Of a stretch of 23,690 bases of DNA, positions 8,346-14,142 are shown one piece after another. The translations under genes and the position numbers were made by a program. Within the stretch, counting starts at the first letter, position 1. Each line of letters starts with the position of its first letter. Below the pieces are notes generated by a model, which did not search any database, was not told the DNA's origin, and worked only from the letters and a program-made list of their open reading frames with translations. Source of the DNA: a virus; the IMG/VR virus record IMGVR_UViG_3300020176_000099, positions 1 through 23,690 of that record, one strand, 5' to 3'.

Positions 8346-8349
8346 TGGC

Positions 8350-9399
8350 ATGAGACACATAATGTTATTCGAGGCGCAGTCCATGTCGGACGGAAGGGTG
8401 CCACCAAGTCCGTACGCCCCGGCTTCCAAGGAGCCCAACCCCGGCGATGTGGCCCAGTGGAACAACACCGAAGAAAATATCCTGGACAAGCTTGATTACT
8501 GGCTGAGGGATGAACTCGACAGCTTTAACCAGATGCTGTTCAGAAACTCGGACCAGCCTGGCGTGCGTATGGAATGGGATGGTGACGGTATATCATCGGT
8601 CATATACCCCGAGACTGTATACACCGACCAGGGTAAGCGCCTCATCGGGGTCAGGTGCGTGAGGCTGGTTGGCAACAGGTGGCACCTGTCGTTTGGATCC
8701 GTCTTGGCGGAAGAGGACGAAAATGGTTATCTTGAGCCCGTCAGGGAGCATTACGAAAACTGGGTGTATATGTCACGCGTCGGTTTTATCTGTCACGGAT
8801 TCAAGGGCCTGACAACAGCTTTATCCAGGGAACTGAAAAAGCACAGGTACAAAATACCAGACCACCCCCACGGCGACAGGTCCCGTATCACCGATAGCAG
8901 GCAACTTCAGAGTCAGATAAGCCCGGAGTACCTGCGGCTGAGCGCGTCGGACCCCTCCGGGCTTTACCGATCCGTAGACACCCCCCAAGTTATCAGGAAG
9001 GTAGAGGACATAAACCCGCGTGAGACAAAAAAGATTGTCGACTACCTCAAAGGCCTGGGCCTCGAGCTGAGGCAGAAGCCGGGAATGTCTCCCGCCATGT
9101 TCGACTCCCACCGACTCATCTCCCACCACGGCGAGAAGTCAAAGGTATTCACGAAGGAACTCGCGACCGGGGACAGGATCGTGGTCTTGGTCTGCAAGGA
9201 CGATGACGACAACTGGTATGTGAACTTCCGGGCGGTGCCGCCTCGTCAGAGCTTCGGGCCAGTCGAGCAGTGCGGATACAAGTGTGACGAAATGGTCGGC
9301 CTGTTCAGGGTATTTTCAGGCCCGATGAGGGAGTTCGTGGGTATCTGCATAGAGAAGTCGAACCAGATAGCCCAGGCGAGGAAAAAGCCTGGTCGGTGA
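8350..9399 (+). CDS. Unknown protein with LFE|A-type N-terminus
   Basis: 349 residues from the ATG at 8350; the frame is open much further upstream, but that part is antisense to the methyltransferase fusion and upstream of the promoter box. A Met at 8362 is an alternative start. The N-terminus MRHIMLFEAQS contains LFE followed by Ala, which fits the T4 prohead-protease cleavage rule ([LI]-x-E, then a small residue). Two segments, about 75-140 and 280-335, may be diverged copies of one unit: each has a strand-rich core (RWHLSFGSV and NWYVNFRAV) followed by a Gly/Phe-rich part. No enzyme motif, membrane segment or signal peptide is visible. It converges with the HNH gene, with 2 bases between stops. 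Function unknown. Confidence 0.8.
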   Translation: MRHIMLFEAQSMSDGRVPPSPYAPASKEPNPGDVAQWNNTEENILDKLDYWLRDELDSFNQMLFRNSDQPGVRMEWDGDGISSVIYPETVYTDQGKRLIGVRCVRLVGNRWHLSFGSVLAEEDENGYLEPVREHYENWVYMSRVGFICHGFKGLTTALSRELKKHRYKIPDHPHGDRSRITDSRQLQSQISPEYLRLSASDPSGLYRSVDTPQVIRKVEDINPRETKKIVDYLKGLGLELRQKPGMSPAMFDSHRLISHHGEKSKVFTKELATGDRIVVLVCKDDDDNWYVNFRAVPPRQSFGPVEQCGYKCDEMVGLFRVFSGPMREFVGICIEKSNQIAQARKKPGR

Positions 9400-9401
9400 C
9401 T

Positions 9402-10421
9402 TCAGACAGGCATACTGTCCGACTTGGCGATGTTTTCCGCGCCCCACAGCGGCTGCAGGTTCGAGTAGTGGTTGAGAGACAGAACCTCGGCCTCGGTCCG
9501 ACCGCTAGACAGGGGAACCTTATGATCCACGTGCCACTCTCCCCGGTTGTGCCACCCCATCCCCTCCTTGAACATCGACTCCATGTGCGCCTTGAAGTCA
9601 GAGTAGCTGCACCCCAGGATCTCCTCCGTCCTGGACCCCTTGGTGTATCCCATCTTGGTTATGGCCTTCCTCACGACGTCCCTGGCGATCACCTTGGCCC
9701 TGTAGACCTCGTCCGTAACCAGGCGCGCCTTGTGGTACGCCTTGCCGTACTCGTTTATCCTTTCGCGGTTGTCCTTTCGGTACTTCTGATTTATTGGTTT
9801 TCTGTACGAGACAGTGCATTCCCTACAAAGGTTCCTAACACCATCCTTAGAGTCCTTCCTATCCGGGAAATCAGACAATGGCTTTCTGTCGGCACAATTC
9901 GTGCAGGTCTTCTCCGTTATTATTGTCCTCTTGCTTACGCAATCCATGCAATGCTTGAACCTAGGCCCGTAACTTGTGAGGGGTAGGTCCCGGTTACAGG
10001 TACGACAGACCTTGGACTTGGGTTTCCTTTGGATATCTATTCCGCACTGCGGGCACCCATGGCCGTACTCATGCTGGTGGATGCTCTGAACAAAATCACC
10101 ATGTTTGCGACAGGTTATTTTGATCTTCCCGTCAGTAACGGTGAGGTCGTTGTAATCATACTTATCCGAATGCACCTCTTTCAGGATAGCGAGTCTGCTG
10201 TCGTCGATCTTAGTCAACTTGTGTTTCTCGCGTGCACACATAACACACCCCTGTCCCCTAAGGTGGTTATCCGGGAATATTTCGAAATCCCCGTGTGACC
10301 TGCAAGTGATGATTATCTTGGTTCTGTAGTTGACGTACCTTGTCTTGGTATAGTCGAACAGGTCGCCGTGCTTTTCTATGACCTTGTGCATGAACTGACT
10401 GTGGTCTATCTTCTTTGGCAT
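9402..10421 (-). CDS. HNH endonuclease with N-terminal zinc-ribbon repeats, likely free-standing homing enzyme
   Basis: 339 residues. The C-terminal HNH motif is clear: EWHVDHKVPLSSG, then NHYSNLQPLW and a final Asn (about residues 290-330). The N-terminal half contains repeated cysteine motifs of the CxxHGxF...GCxxC kind (two copies) followed by further CxxC pairs, which should bind zinc and help DNA recognition. HNH enzymes of this build in large phages are mobile endonucleases that nick or cut DNA at related loci. It sits alone between a convergent gene and the divergent tail tube gene. The leader before the ATG is A-rich (TAAAAAATAAAAAAG-like) with no Shine-Dalgarno sequence. Confidence 0.88.
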   Translation of the reverse strand: MPKKIDHSQFMHKVIEKHGDLFDYTKTRYVNYRTKIIITCRSHGDFEIFPDNHLRGQGCVMCAREKHKLTKIDDSRLAILKEVHSDKYDYNDLTVTDGKIKITCRKHGDFVQSIHQHEYGHGCPQCGIDIQRKPKSKVCRTCNRDLPLTSYGPRFKHCMDCVSKRTIITEKTCTNCADRKPLSDFPDRKDSKDGVRNLCRECTVSYRKPINQKYRKDNRERINEYGKAYHKARLVTDEVYRAKVIARDVVRKAITKMGYTKGSRTEEILGCSYSDFKAHMESMFKEGMGWHNRGEWHVDHKVPLSSGRTEAEVLSLNHYSNLQPLWGAENIAKSDSMPV

Positions 10422-10513
10422 AGTCTTTTTTATTTTTTATATGCCGTTACCACATTTGTTTAGACCCGTTATGAAGATTTGTCTAAAATGGGAAAAAGTC
10501 ATGTTTGAGGACA

Positions 10514-10522
10514 AATATATAC
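10514..10522 (+). promoter_or_regulatory. AATATATAC promoter box, distal to the tail tube gene
   Basis: Exact box in the 162-base gap 10422-10583. Together with the second box at 10550 it would give the tail tube gene two promoters, fitting its need for high expression. Confidence 0.6.
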
Positions 10523-10549
10523 TTACGAACTAGAGACCTAAAAGTTTCA

Positions 10550-10558
10550 AATATATAA
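10550..10558 (+). promoter_or_regulatory. AATATATAA promoter box, proximal to the tail tube gene
   Basis: One-base variant of the recurrent box, 25 bases before the ATG at 10584. The leader after it is almost pure A/T/C (ACAAAAAAATAATAAAATAC-like), with no Shine-Dalgarno sequence, as often seen in Bacteroidota-type translation starts. Confidence 0.6.
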
Positions 10559-10583
10559 CACAACAAAAAAATAATAAAATACT

Positions 10584-11204
10584 ATGCCGTTGCCCCACTT
10601 TACAAGGTTACTTATGACAGGTAGTCCAGGTGGCCCAGGAACTCAGCCGCACGAACCGGTCTACAAGAACCTGTTCGAGATCACCTTTATCCTGCCTACC
10701 ATCCTGCAGGCACAGGGAAGGGATCCAATAATGTTGCTCCAGCAGGCCACCTCGGTAAACCTTGACTTGACCCCGGACATCCCTACGGCGGAGCAGAGGT
10801 TCAAGTACTCTAGCCGCGCATTCGTGGGTACGCCCGATTCTACGTTGCTCAAGTTGGACATCAAGTTCAACGTGAACGTGAACAAGTCCGGCCAGATGGA
10901 AGTGTGGAACACCCTGAAGGCATGGTACGACCTGTGCTGGAACTCCCAGAACGGCGCCCTGCACTACAAGGCGGACATCATCGGTACACTGGTGGTAAAC
11001 CAGCACGACAGGAAGGGCCTTGTGATCCGCAGGGTCACATGCCAGAACGCGCAGCTTCACGGGATCAGCTCTATCTCCGACCTGCAGTGGGGCGGCGGCG
11101 CCGACATCGCCGACGCGTCCGCGAAGTTCATCTGCGACTACTGGATCGATGAGTACATCGACGGAAACTTCACCATCCAGCCGCCACTCGTTGCCGGCTA
11201 CTAA
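10584..11204 (+). CDS. Tail tube protein, T4 gp19-like
   Basis: 206 residues. The length, the N-terminal strand segment YKNLFEITFILP, the central DIKFNVNVN strand, and the C-terminal part with HDRKGLVIRRVTCQNAQLHG and ISSISDLQW match the gp19 tail-tube family of contractile-tailed phages, which stacks as hexameric rings inside the sheath. No sheath gene (gp18) is seen beside it in this window. The gene has two promoter boxes upstream and a strong terminator 17 bases downstream, so it is a single-gene transcript, consistent with a major structural protein made in many copies. Codon use matches the other late-type genes. Confidence 0.85.
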   Translation: MPLPHFTRLLMTGSPGGPGTQPHEPVYKNLFEITFILPTILQAQGRDPIMLLQQATSVNLDLTPDIPTAEQRFKYSSRAFVGTPDSTLLKLDIKFNVNVNKSGQMEVWNTLKAWYDLCWNSQNGALHYKADIIGTLVVNQHDRKGLVIRRVTCQNAQLHGISSISDLQWGGGADIADASAKFICDYWIDEYIDGNFTIQPPLVAGY

Positions 11205-11221
11205 TGGCGATCATAAGAATG

Positions 11222-11249
11222 CGAAAGTCGGGACTTATCCCGGCTTTCG
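11222..11249. terminator. Strong intrinsic terminator between convergent genes
   Basis: An 11-bp stem (CGAAAGTCGGG with CCCGGCTTTCG, one T-G wobble) around a 6-base loop ACTTAT, followed by TTATTT. It lies between the tail tube stop (11204) and the stop of the minus-strand gene (11250), so it can end transcription from both sides. Confidence 0.88.
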
Positions 11250-11558
11250 TTATTTAATCATGTCTATCTTCATCTGCCTGATGATCGACTTGAGAACCCC
11301 CTCGTGTGCGGTTTCGTTGAAATCCCCCACTTTTCTGGTTCCGTTCGCCACCATATTGATGAAATTGAAGACGTCGTGGTGAAAGTACAGCATGGTCCCG
11401 TCGGGGGCTATCGGGCACGCGGATCCCCGGATCCACCTCTCGAACTCCGAGAAATCAAACCCGATCGACCGCAGCATCCCGAAGACCTCGCCCTCTGTGA
11501 AACCCATGGCATGAGTCGACCGTGACTTGATGAAATCCTGTGACTCCCTCATGTTCAT
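11250..11558 (-). CDS. Unknown small protein
   Basis: 102 residues. Its ATG overlaps the stop of the upstream gene as ATGA (11555-11558), a clear translational coupling. The sequence has an amphipathic central part (EVFGMLRSIGFDFSEFERW) and a basic C-terminus; no family, signal or membrane segment is recognised. Its TAA directly abuts the terminator hairpin at 11222-11249, so it is the last gene of the minus-strand unit that includes the tRNAs. Confidence 0.75.
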   Translation of the reverse strand: MNMRESQDFIKSRSTHAMGFTEGEVFGMLRSIGFDFSEFERWIRGSACPIAPDGTMLYFHHDVFNFINMVANGTRKVGDFNETAHEGVLKSIIRQMKIDMIK

Positions 11559-12121
11559 GATCCTCCCTCCTTGTTCTTTGACGCGAACTTACTCTTTGAC
11601 ATCAAGTCCTCCCAGTCCTTGTATCCCTGTGATACAGCGTACTCGTCGTTCTTCTTGGCCCTGTATGCCTTGACCTTATCTGGGTCGTCCATCTCCTCTA
11701 CGGACCCGAACCCGAGGTCCAGGGCGCACTCCCTCTTGCAGTCCTCGAAGGAACCTATACCTATCTCTATGGGTAGGTCCGTCTGGAGGGACTCGATGAA
11801 GTCCTCGAACTGGCTTGCTGCCACGTGGGGCATGCAGTATGAACCCTCGCTGGAGGCATACCCGCTATCATCCTCGCGGTCAAATATTTCTACCCTACCC
11901 ATCCGGTACCTCTCGCCCATCAGGGAGAAAACACCGTACCCCACGGTGTGGTAGCTGAACCTGCCGGGGTGGCTGACGCCCCTGACGTCCACGCAACCGG
12001 GGTTCACCTCCATATAGTTGGTCAACTCATCGACTAGCTCGTCGTCAGTCAGCTCCCTGCCCTCGGCCTTGCGCCTGATGTTTTTGAGGAACCACCCCAT
12101 TTGTTGCCTGTCCACTTTCAT
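11555..12121 (-). CDS. Unknown protein downstream of the tRNA array
   Basis: 188 residues from the ATG at 12121. The open frame extends to 12211, but that part overlaps the tRNA-Cys gene (12145-12217), so the inner ATG is the likely start. The protein is acidic, with a central segment containing GVSHPGRFSYHTVGYGVFSL and a Lys-rich tail (MSKSKFASKNKEGG). No family recognised. It overlaps the following gene by 4 bases. Lying 24 bases after tRNA-Cys with no promoter box between, it is probably expressed from the same transcript as the tRNAs, after tRNA processing. Confidence 0.78.
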   Translation of the reverse strand: MKVDRQQMGWFLKNIRRKAEGRELTDDELVDELTNYMEVNPGCVDVRGVSHPGRFSYHTVGYGVFSLMGERYRMGRVEIFDREDDSGYASSEGSYCMPHVAASQFEDFIESLQTDLPIEIGIGSFEDCKRECALDLGFGSVEEMDDPDKVKAYRAKKNDEYAVSQGYKDWEDLMSKSKFASKNKEGGS

Positions 12122-12144
12122 AGATGCGAAGATAAGTTTTTTTT

Positions 12145-12217
12145 GAGGGCGGCGCGGATTCGAACCGCAGAGTCGTGGGATTTGCAGTCCCACTGGTCGC
12201 CATGACCTCACCGCCCT
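12145..12217 (-). tRNA. tRNA-Cys (GCA)
   Basis: Cloverleaf of 73 nt: acceptor AGGGCGG with CCGCCCT, anticodon stem TGGGA/TCCCA around CTGCAAA (anticodon GCA), T arm TGCGG-TTCGAAT-CCGCG. No CCA is encoded. By this folding position 73 is C rather than the usual U of bacterial tRNA-Cys, so either the end is one base off or the discriminator is unusual. Confidence 0.9.
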
Positions 12218-12224
12218 TGTCTTG

Positions 12225-12294
12225 ATGCCTCACCTGGATTCGAACCAGGGCCGATTCAGCAAAACGAATCGTGCTGCCGCTACACCATGAGGCA
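12225..12294 (-). tRNA. tRNA-Gln-like (TTG) with irregular anticodon loop
   Basis: Acceptor TGCCTCA/TGAGGCA, with U1-A72 as typical of Gln; D arm GTGT-AGCGGCA-GCAC; T arm CCTGG-TTCGAAT-CCAGG. The anticodon arm GATTC...GAATC closes an 8-nt loop (GTTTTGCT); the other register, ATTCG/TGAAT, gives a 6-nt loop. Neither gives a normal 7-nt loop. TTG (Gln) is the best reading; TTT (Lys) is possible in the 8-nt register. CCA not encoded; 70 nt. Confidence 0.72.
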
Positions 12295-12302
12295 TTATTC
12301 AG

Positions 12303-12376
12303 TGTGAACACCGGGATTCGAACCCGGACCTCGGCCGTCACAAGGCCGCACGCTTAACCAGTTGCGCTATGCTCAC
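12303..12376 (-). tRNA. tRNA-His (GTG)
   Basis: Acceptor GTGAGCA/TGTTCAC (one G-T), anticodon stem CGGCC/GGCCG with loop TTGTGAC, T arm CCGGG-TTCGAAT-CCCGG type. A G precedes position 1, available as the His G(-1); position 73 reads A. No CCA encoded. Confidence 0.92.
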
Positions 12377-12385
12377 CATATTCAG

Positions 12386-12457
12386 TGGACCCTCCCGGAT
12401 TCGAACCGGGACTCCTCGGGTAAGAACCGAGTTGACTAGCCGTTATCATAAGAGTCC
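12386..12457 (-). tRNA. tRNA-Lys (CTT)
   Basis: Acceptor GGACTCT/AGGGTCC, D loop AACGGCT, anticodon stem CTCGG/CCGAG with loop TTCTTAC (CTT), T arm CCCGG-TTCGAAT-CCGGG, A73. It reads AAG, the Lys codon strongly preferred by the phage genes here. Confidence 0.93.
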
Positions 12458-12462
12458 TGTCG

Positions 12463-12534
12463 CACGGGTAAGAGAGTACGATTCCCTGCTTCCGATTTTG
12501 GAGATCGACGTGCTACCAGTTACACCATACCCGT
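12463..12534 (-). tRNA. tRNA-Trp (CCA anticodon), aberrant T loop
   Basis: Acceptor ACGGGTA/TACCCGT, anticodon loop CTCCAAA (anticodon CCA), G73 as expected for Trp. The T arm is AGGGA-ATCGTAC-TCTCT: positions 54 and 58 are A and U, the reverse of the near-universal U54/A58. 72 nt, no encoded 3' CCA. Confidence 0.85.
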
Positions 12535-12541
12535 GTGTCTG

Positions 12542-12613
12542 CTCTCCGGGGGAGTTACGATATCCCGACCCTGCGCTTAACAAGCGCGCGCTCTGCCACT
12601 GAGCTACCGGAGA
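12542..12613 (-). tRNA. tRNA-Asn (GTT), aberrant T loop
   Basis: Acceptor TCTCCGG/CCGGAGA, D arm GCTC-AGTGGCA-GAGC, anticodon loop TTGTTAA, G73. The T arm is GGGAT-ATCGTAA-CTCCC, with A54/U58 reversed as in the neighbouring Trp gene and a T-C mismatch at 53-61. Confidence 0.85.
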
Positions 12614-12616
12614 GTT

Positions 12617-12690
12617 TGGCGGTCGATACGAGAATCGAACTCGTGCTACCGGCGTGACAAGCCGGCGTCCTACCATTAAACCAATCGACC
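12617..12690 (-). tRNA. tRNA-Asp (GTC), 3' CCA encoded
   Basis: Acceptor GGTCGAT/ATCGACC, anticodon stem CCGGC/GCCGG with loop TTGTCAC, T arm ACGAG-TTCGATT-CTCGT, G73 followed by genomic CCA (12617-12619). It is the only tRNA in the cluster where CCA is clearly encoded. Confidence 0.93.
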
Positions 12691-12700
12691 GTTTGTGTTG

Positions 12701-13591
12701 TTAGTGATTTTGATAATACTTTACCCATTTCCTTATGGTATTATCACTAACACCATATTTTCTCCCTGTTTTAGCAAAACCAAAATCTCCTATATCTTTC
12801 ATCAATGTTTCATAATCAGGTCTTAATACTTTTCTAGCTTTTATGTCCCTGCCTATTTCCCTTTCTGTTTGTTTTCCATTTATTCTTCTTTTTTGATATC
12901 CGCCGTTTTTCTTAAAGATACCAAAAGAGAATTTTTCCGATCTATGGGCGTCATGAAGAATGTTTTTAAGTTCTGACATGAACTGATTGATATTTTTTTT
13001 TATTTCGTTCTCAGTTACTCTCACAACTGTCCATTCGTTTTCTATTAGGAGTAGATCTTTTTTTTCATCTTTTTCTTTTCTGTCTTCATTCAAGTGTTGT
13101 GATCCATCTATCTCCACCGCCACCTTCTCATTCAAAAAAGCAAAATCAATGTAATACGGGTATACACTATGTTCTCTTTCTATAGCATATTCTTGGTCCC
13201 ATTTTAATTCTAGTAACTTGTTGAAAAATAATTTTTCGGGGTACGAAAAGTTAGATTTTCTCCATGCTGTTTTATCTGGGTTCTCCGACATATACTTCAG
13301 TCTGGCATCTCTCATTTTGACTTTGGTTTTTTCTGTGTGCCTAAATGGATACCTAATCTTTGCTAGTTTAGCCGAGTCTGATTGGCTTCTAGTCATCCCA
13401 TCTAATATCTTAACAATTTTATTTTTAGAATAGTTATATTTTTTCATTAAGTCCCTAATCGAACACATATCCTCAACATATGACTTTATGATACTGTCTT
13501 TTTCTATTGGATCAAATCCACATTTTTTTCTATGCATTGATAATCCACATTTCTTTAAGAAGGACTGACCACATATTTCACATTTAATCAT
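12701..13591 (-). CDS. Homing endonuclease of the Vsr-like/DUF559 (EDxHD) type, inserted in the tRNA array
   Basis: 296 residues. The N-terminus has a zinc-finger-like CxxC...HxxxC set (CEIC...MHRKKC). A nuclease core follows at about 115-205: SYPEKLFFNKLLE, YIDFAFLNEKVAVEIDGSQH and the later WTVVRVTENEI, the layout of Vsr/DUF559-type PD-(D/E)XK enzymes and phage EDxHD homing endonucleases. The C-terminus ends with a helix-turn-helix-like segment (KYGVSDNTIRKWVKYY). The gene is markedly AT-rich compared with every neighbour and uses AAA/AAT/ATT codons, showing recent acquisition. It lies 10 bases from tRNA-Asp, with its own TATATATAG box 3 bases before the ATG. It would cut a cognate site in phages lacking the insertion and so spread with the tRNA region. 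Confidence 0.87.
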   Translation of the reverse strand: MIKCEICGQSFLKKCGLSMHRKKCGFDPIEKDSIIKSYVEDMCSIRDLMKKYNYSKNKIVKILDGMTRSQSDSAKLAKIRYPFRHTEKTKVKMRDARLKYMSENPDKTAWRKSNFSYPEKLFFNKLLELKWDQEYAIEREHSVYPYYIDFAFLNEKVAVEIDGSQHLNEDRKEKDEKKDLLLIENEWTVVRVTENEIKKNINQFMSELKNILHDAHRSEKFSFGIFKKNGGYQKRRINGKQTEREIGRDIKARKVLRPDYETLMKDIGDFGFAKTGRKYGVSDNTIRKWVKYYQNH

Positions 13592-13594
13592 GTC

Positions 13595-13603
13595 CTATAT
13601 ATA
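13595..13603 (-). promoter_or_regulatory. TATATATAG box before the homing endonuclease
   Basis: On the minus strand TATATATAG ends 3 bases before the ATG at 13591, the same tight spacing as other boxes here. With no visible terminator before 11249, it could also drive the seven downstream tRNAs and two small genes. Confidence 0.5.
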
Positions 13604-13648
13604 AAAACTCGAACCCCATTTAAGTTACGTGTCTTTACCTTTATAGTG

Positions 13649-13731
13649 TGGTGTAGGTAGGACTCGAACCTACACGCTCCGAAGAGACCGCTTTTACAGA
13701 ACGGCGAGCCAACCGATTACTCAACTACACC
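13649..13731 (-). tRNA. tRNA-Tyr (GTA)
   Basis: 83 nt with a long variable arm, as expected for bacterial Tyr. Acceptor GGTGTAG/CTACACC, anticodon stem CCGTT/AGCGG with loop CTGTAAA, T arm GTAGG-TTCGAGT-CCTAC, A73. Confidence 0.93.
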
Positions 13732-13735
13732 ATAG

Positions 13736-13809
13736 TGGTACCCACAGGAATCGAACCTGCGCTGTCCCGCCTCTTCAGGGCGGCGCTCTACCAGCTGAGC
13801 TAGGGCACC
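13736..13809 (-). tRNA. tRNA-Phe (GAA)
   Basis: Acceptor GGTGCCC/GGGTACC, D arm GCTC/GAGC, anticodon stem CCGCC/GGCGG with loop CTGAAGA, T arm GCAGG-TTCGATT-CCTGT, A73. Four bases separate it from tRNA-Tyr. Confidence 0.94.
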
Positions 13810-13815
13810 TTATAG

Positions 13816-13892
13816 TTGGCGGTGCCGGATTCGAACCGGCATTCTCAACCGTTACCTTGCTCCAACGTATCAGGTTGGGTGGTTAACCGCCA
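13816..13892 (-). tRNA. tRNA-Ile-like (GAT) lacking a recognisable D arm
   Basis: 77 nt. The acceptor TGGCGGT/ACCGCCA is perfect, the T arm GCCGG-TTCGAAT-CCGGC is perfect with A73, and a canonical anticodon arm CCAAC-CTGATAC-GTTGG carries GAT. But only 7 nt separate acceptor and anticodon stem, too few for a D arm, while 21 nt lie between anticodon stem and T stem. A competing pairing CAACC/GGTTG exists inside the same region. It could be a rearranged, degenerate or specialised tRNA-like RNA. Confidence 0.6.
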
Positions 13893-13905
13893 GGGTAAAA
13901 CAAAA

Positions 13906-13932
13906 AAACCTCGAGATAGAATCTCGAGGTTT
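13906..13932 (-). terminator. 12-bp stem intrinsic terminator ahead of the tRNA array
   Basis: A perfect 12-bp inverted repeat (AAACCTCGAGAT with its complement) around a 3-base loop. Read on the minus strand it ends in a run of U from the A tract at 13902-13908. It lies between the promoter box at 14051 and the first tRNA-like gene, with no further box between. Confidence 0.85.
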
Positions 13933-13956
13933 GTTATGAAGCTACGCAGTTCAGGG

Positions 13957-14046
13957 TCAACTGCGAGGCACGAACCTCGAGCACATGGCAATATCATACC
14001 AAAACTGGCATGCTTGATTGTTTTTATGTTCGAAGTTGCGTTTCAT
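13957..14046 (-). CDS. Possible 29-residue small protein in the leader
   Basis: ATG at 14046, TGA at 13957, with the AATATATAC box ending 4 bases before the ATG, exactly the spacing seen at 8350. The peptide begins MKRNFEHKNN and includes CQFWYDIAMC, with two Cys eight residues apart on either side of an aromatic stretch. No homology can be judged. Its stop lies inside the second hairpin, so translation could influence folding of the terminator. Confidence 0.4.
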   Translation of the reverse strand: MKRNFEHKNNQACQFWYDIAMCSRFVPRS

Positions 14047-14050
14047 AAAA

Positions 14051-14059
14051 GTATATATT
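14051..14059 (-). promoter_or_regulatory. AATATATAC promoter box (minus strand)
   Basis: Exact box on the minus strand. The 83 bases between it and the gene stop at 14143 hold a weak hairpin (14113-14132) and no gene. Confidence 0.6.
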
Positions 14060-14142
14060 GAGATTGTTATCGCTTGTTGTGACTTTTTTTGTCTTTTGTT
14101 GCACAAAGTTACGGCGGGTATAGTTGCCCACCAAATATTTTT

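Larger units (their letters stand above)
13900..14046 (-). ncRNA. Possible structured small RNA or attenuator leader
   Basis: Minus-strand transcription from the box at 14051-14059 would give an RNA of about 140 nt ending at the terminator 13906-13932. It contains a hairpin CGAGG/CCTCG (13964-13979), a 7-bp stem with 7-base loop (13945-13965) and the terminator. The CTCGAGGTT segment at about 13974-13982 is an exact complement of the terminator's 5' arm, so an antiterminator fold is possible. It also contains the 29-codon ORF. Whether it acts as an RNA, a leader for the tRNA operon, or only a short mRNA is undecided. Confidence 0.4.

Noticed and set aside
6859-8349. Extension of the 8350-9399 frame far upstream
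   Set aside because: It is antisense to the methyltransferase fusion, and the promoter box lies just before 8350.
12122-12211. Longer start for the 188-residue gene
   Set aside because: The extra codons overlap the tRNA-Cys gene and translate tRNA sequence.
13945-13979. Possible extra tRNA from anticodon-arm-like and T-arm-like hairpins
   Set aside because: The arms are in the wrong order on the minus strand, there is no acceptor pairing, and the T-like loop has 6 nt.
14113-14132. Possible terminator after the glycosyltransferase-like gene
   Set aside because: Six-bp stem with a wobble and 8-nt loop and no U run right after it; too weak to call.
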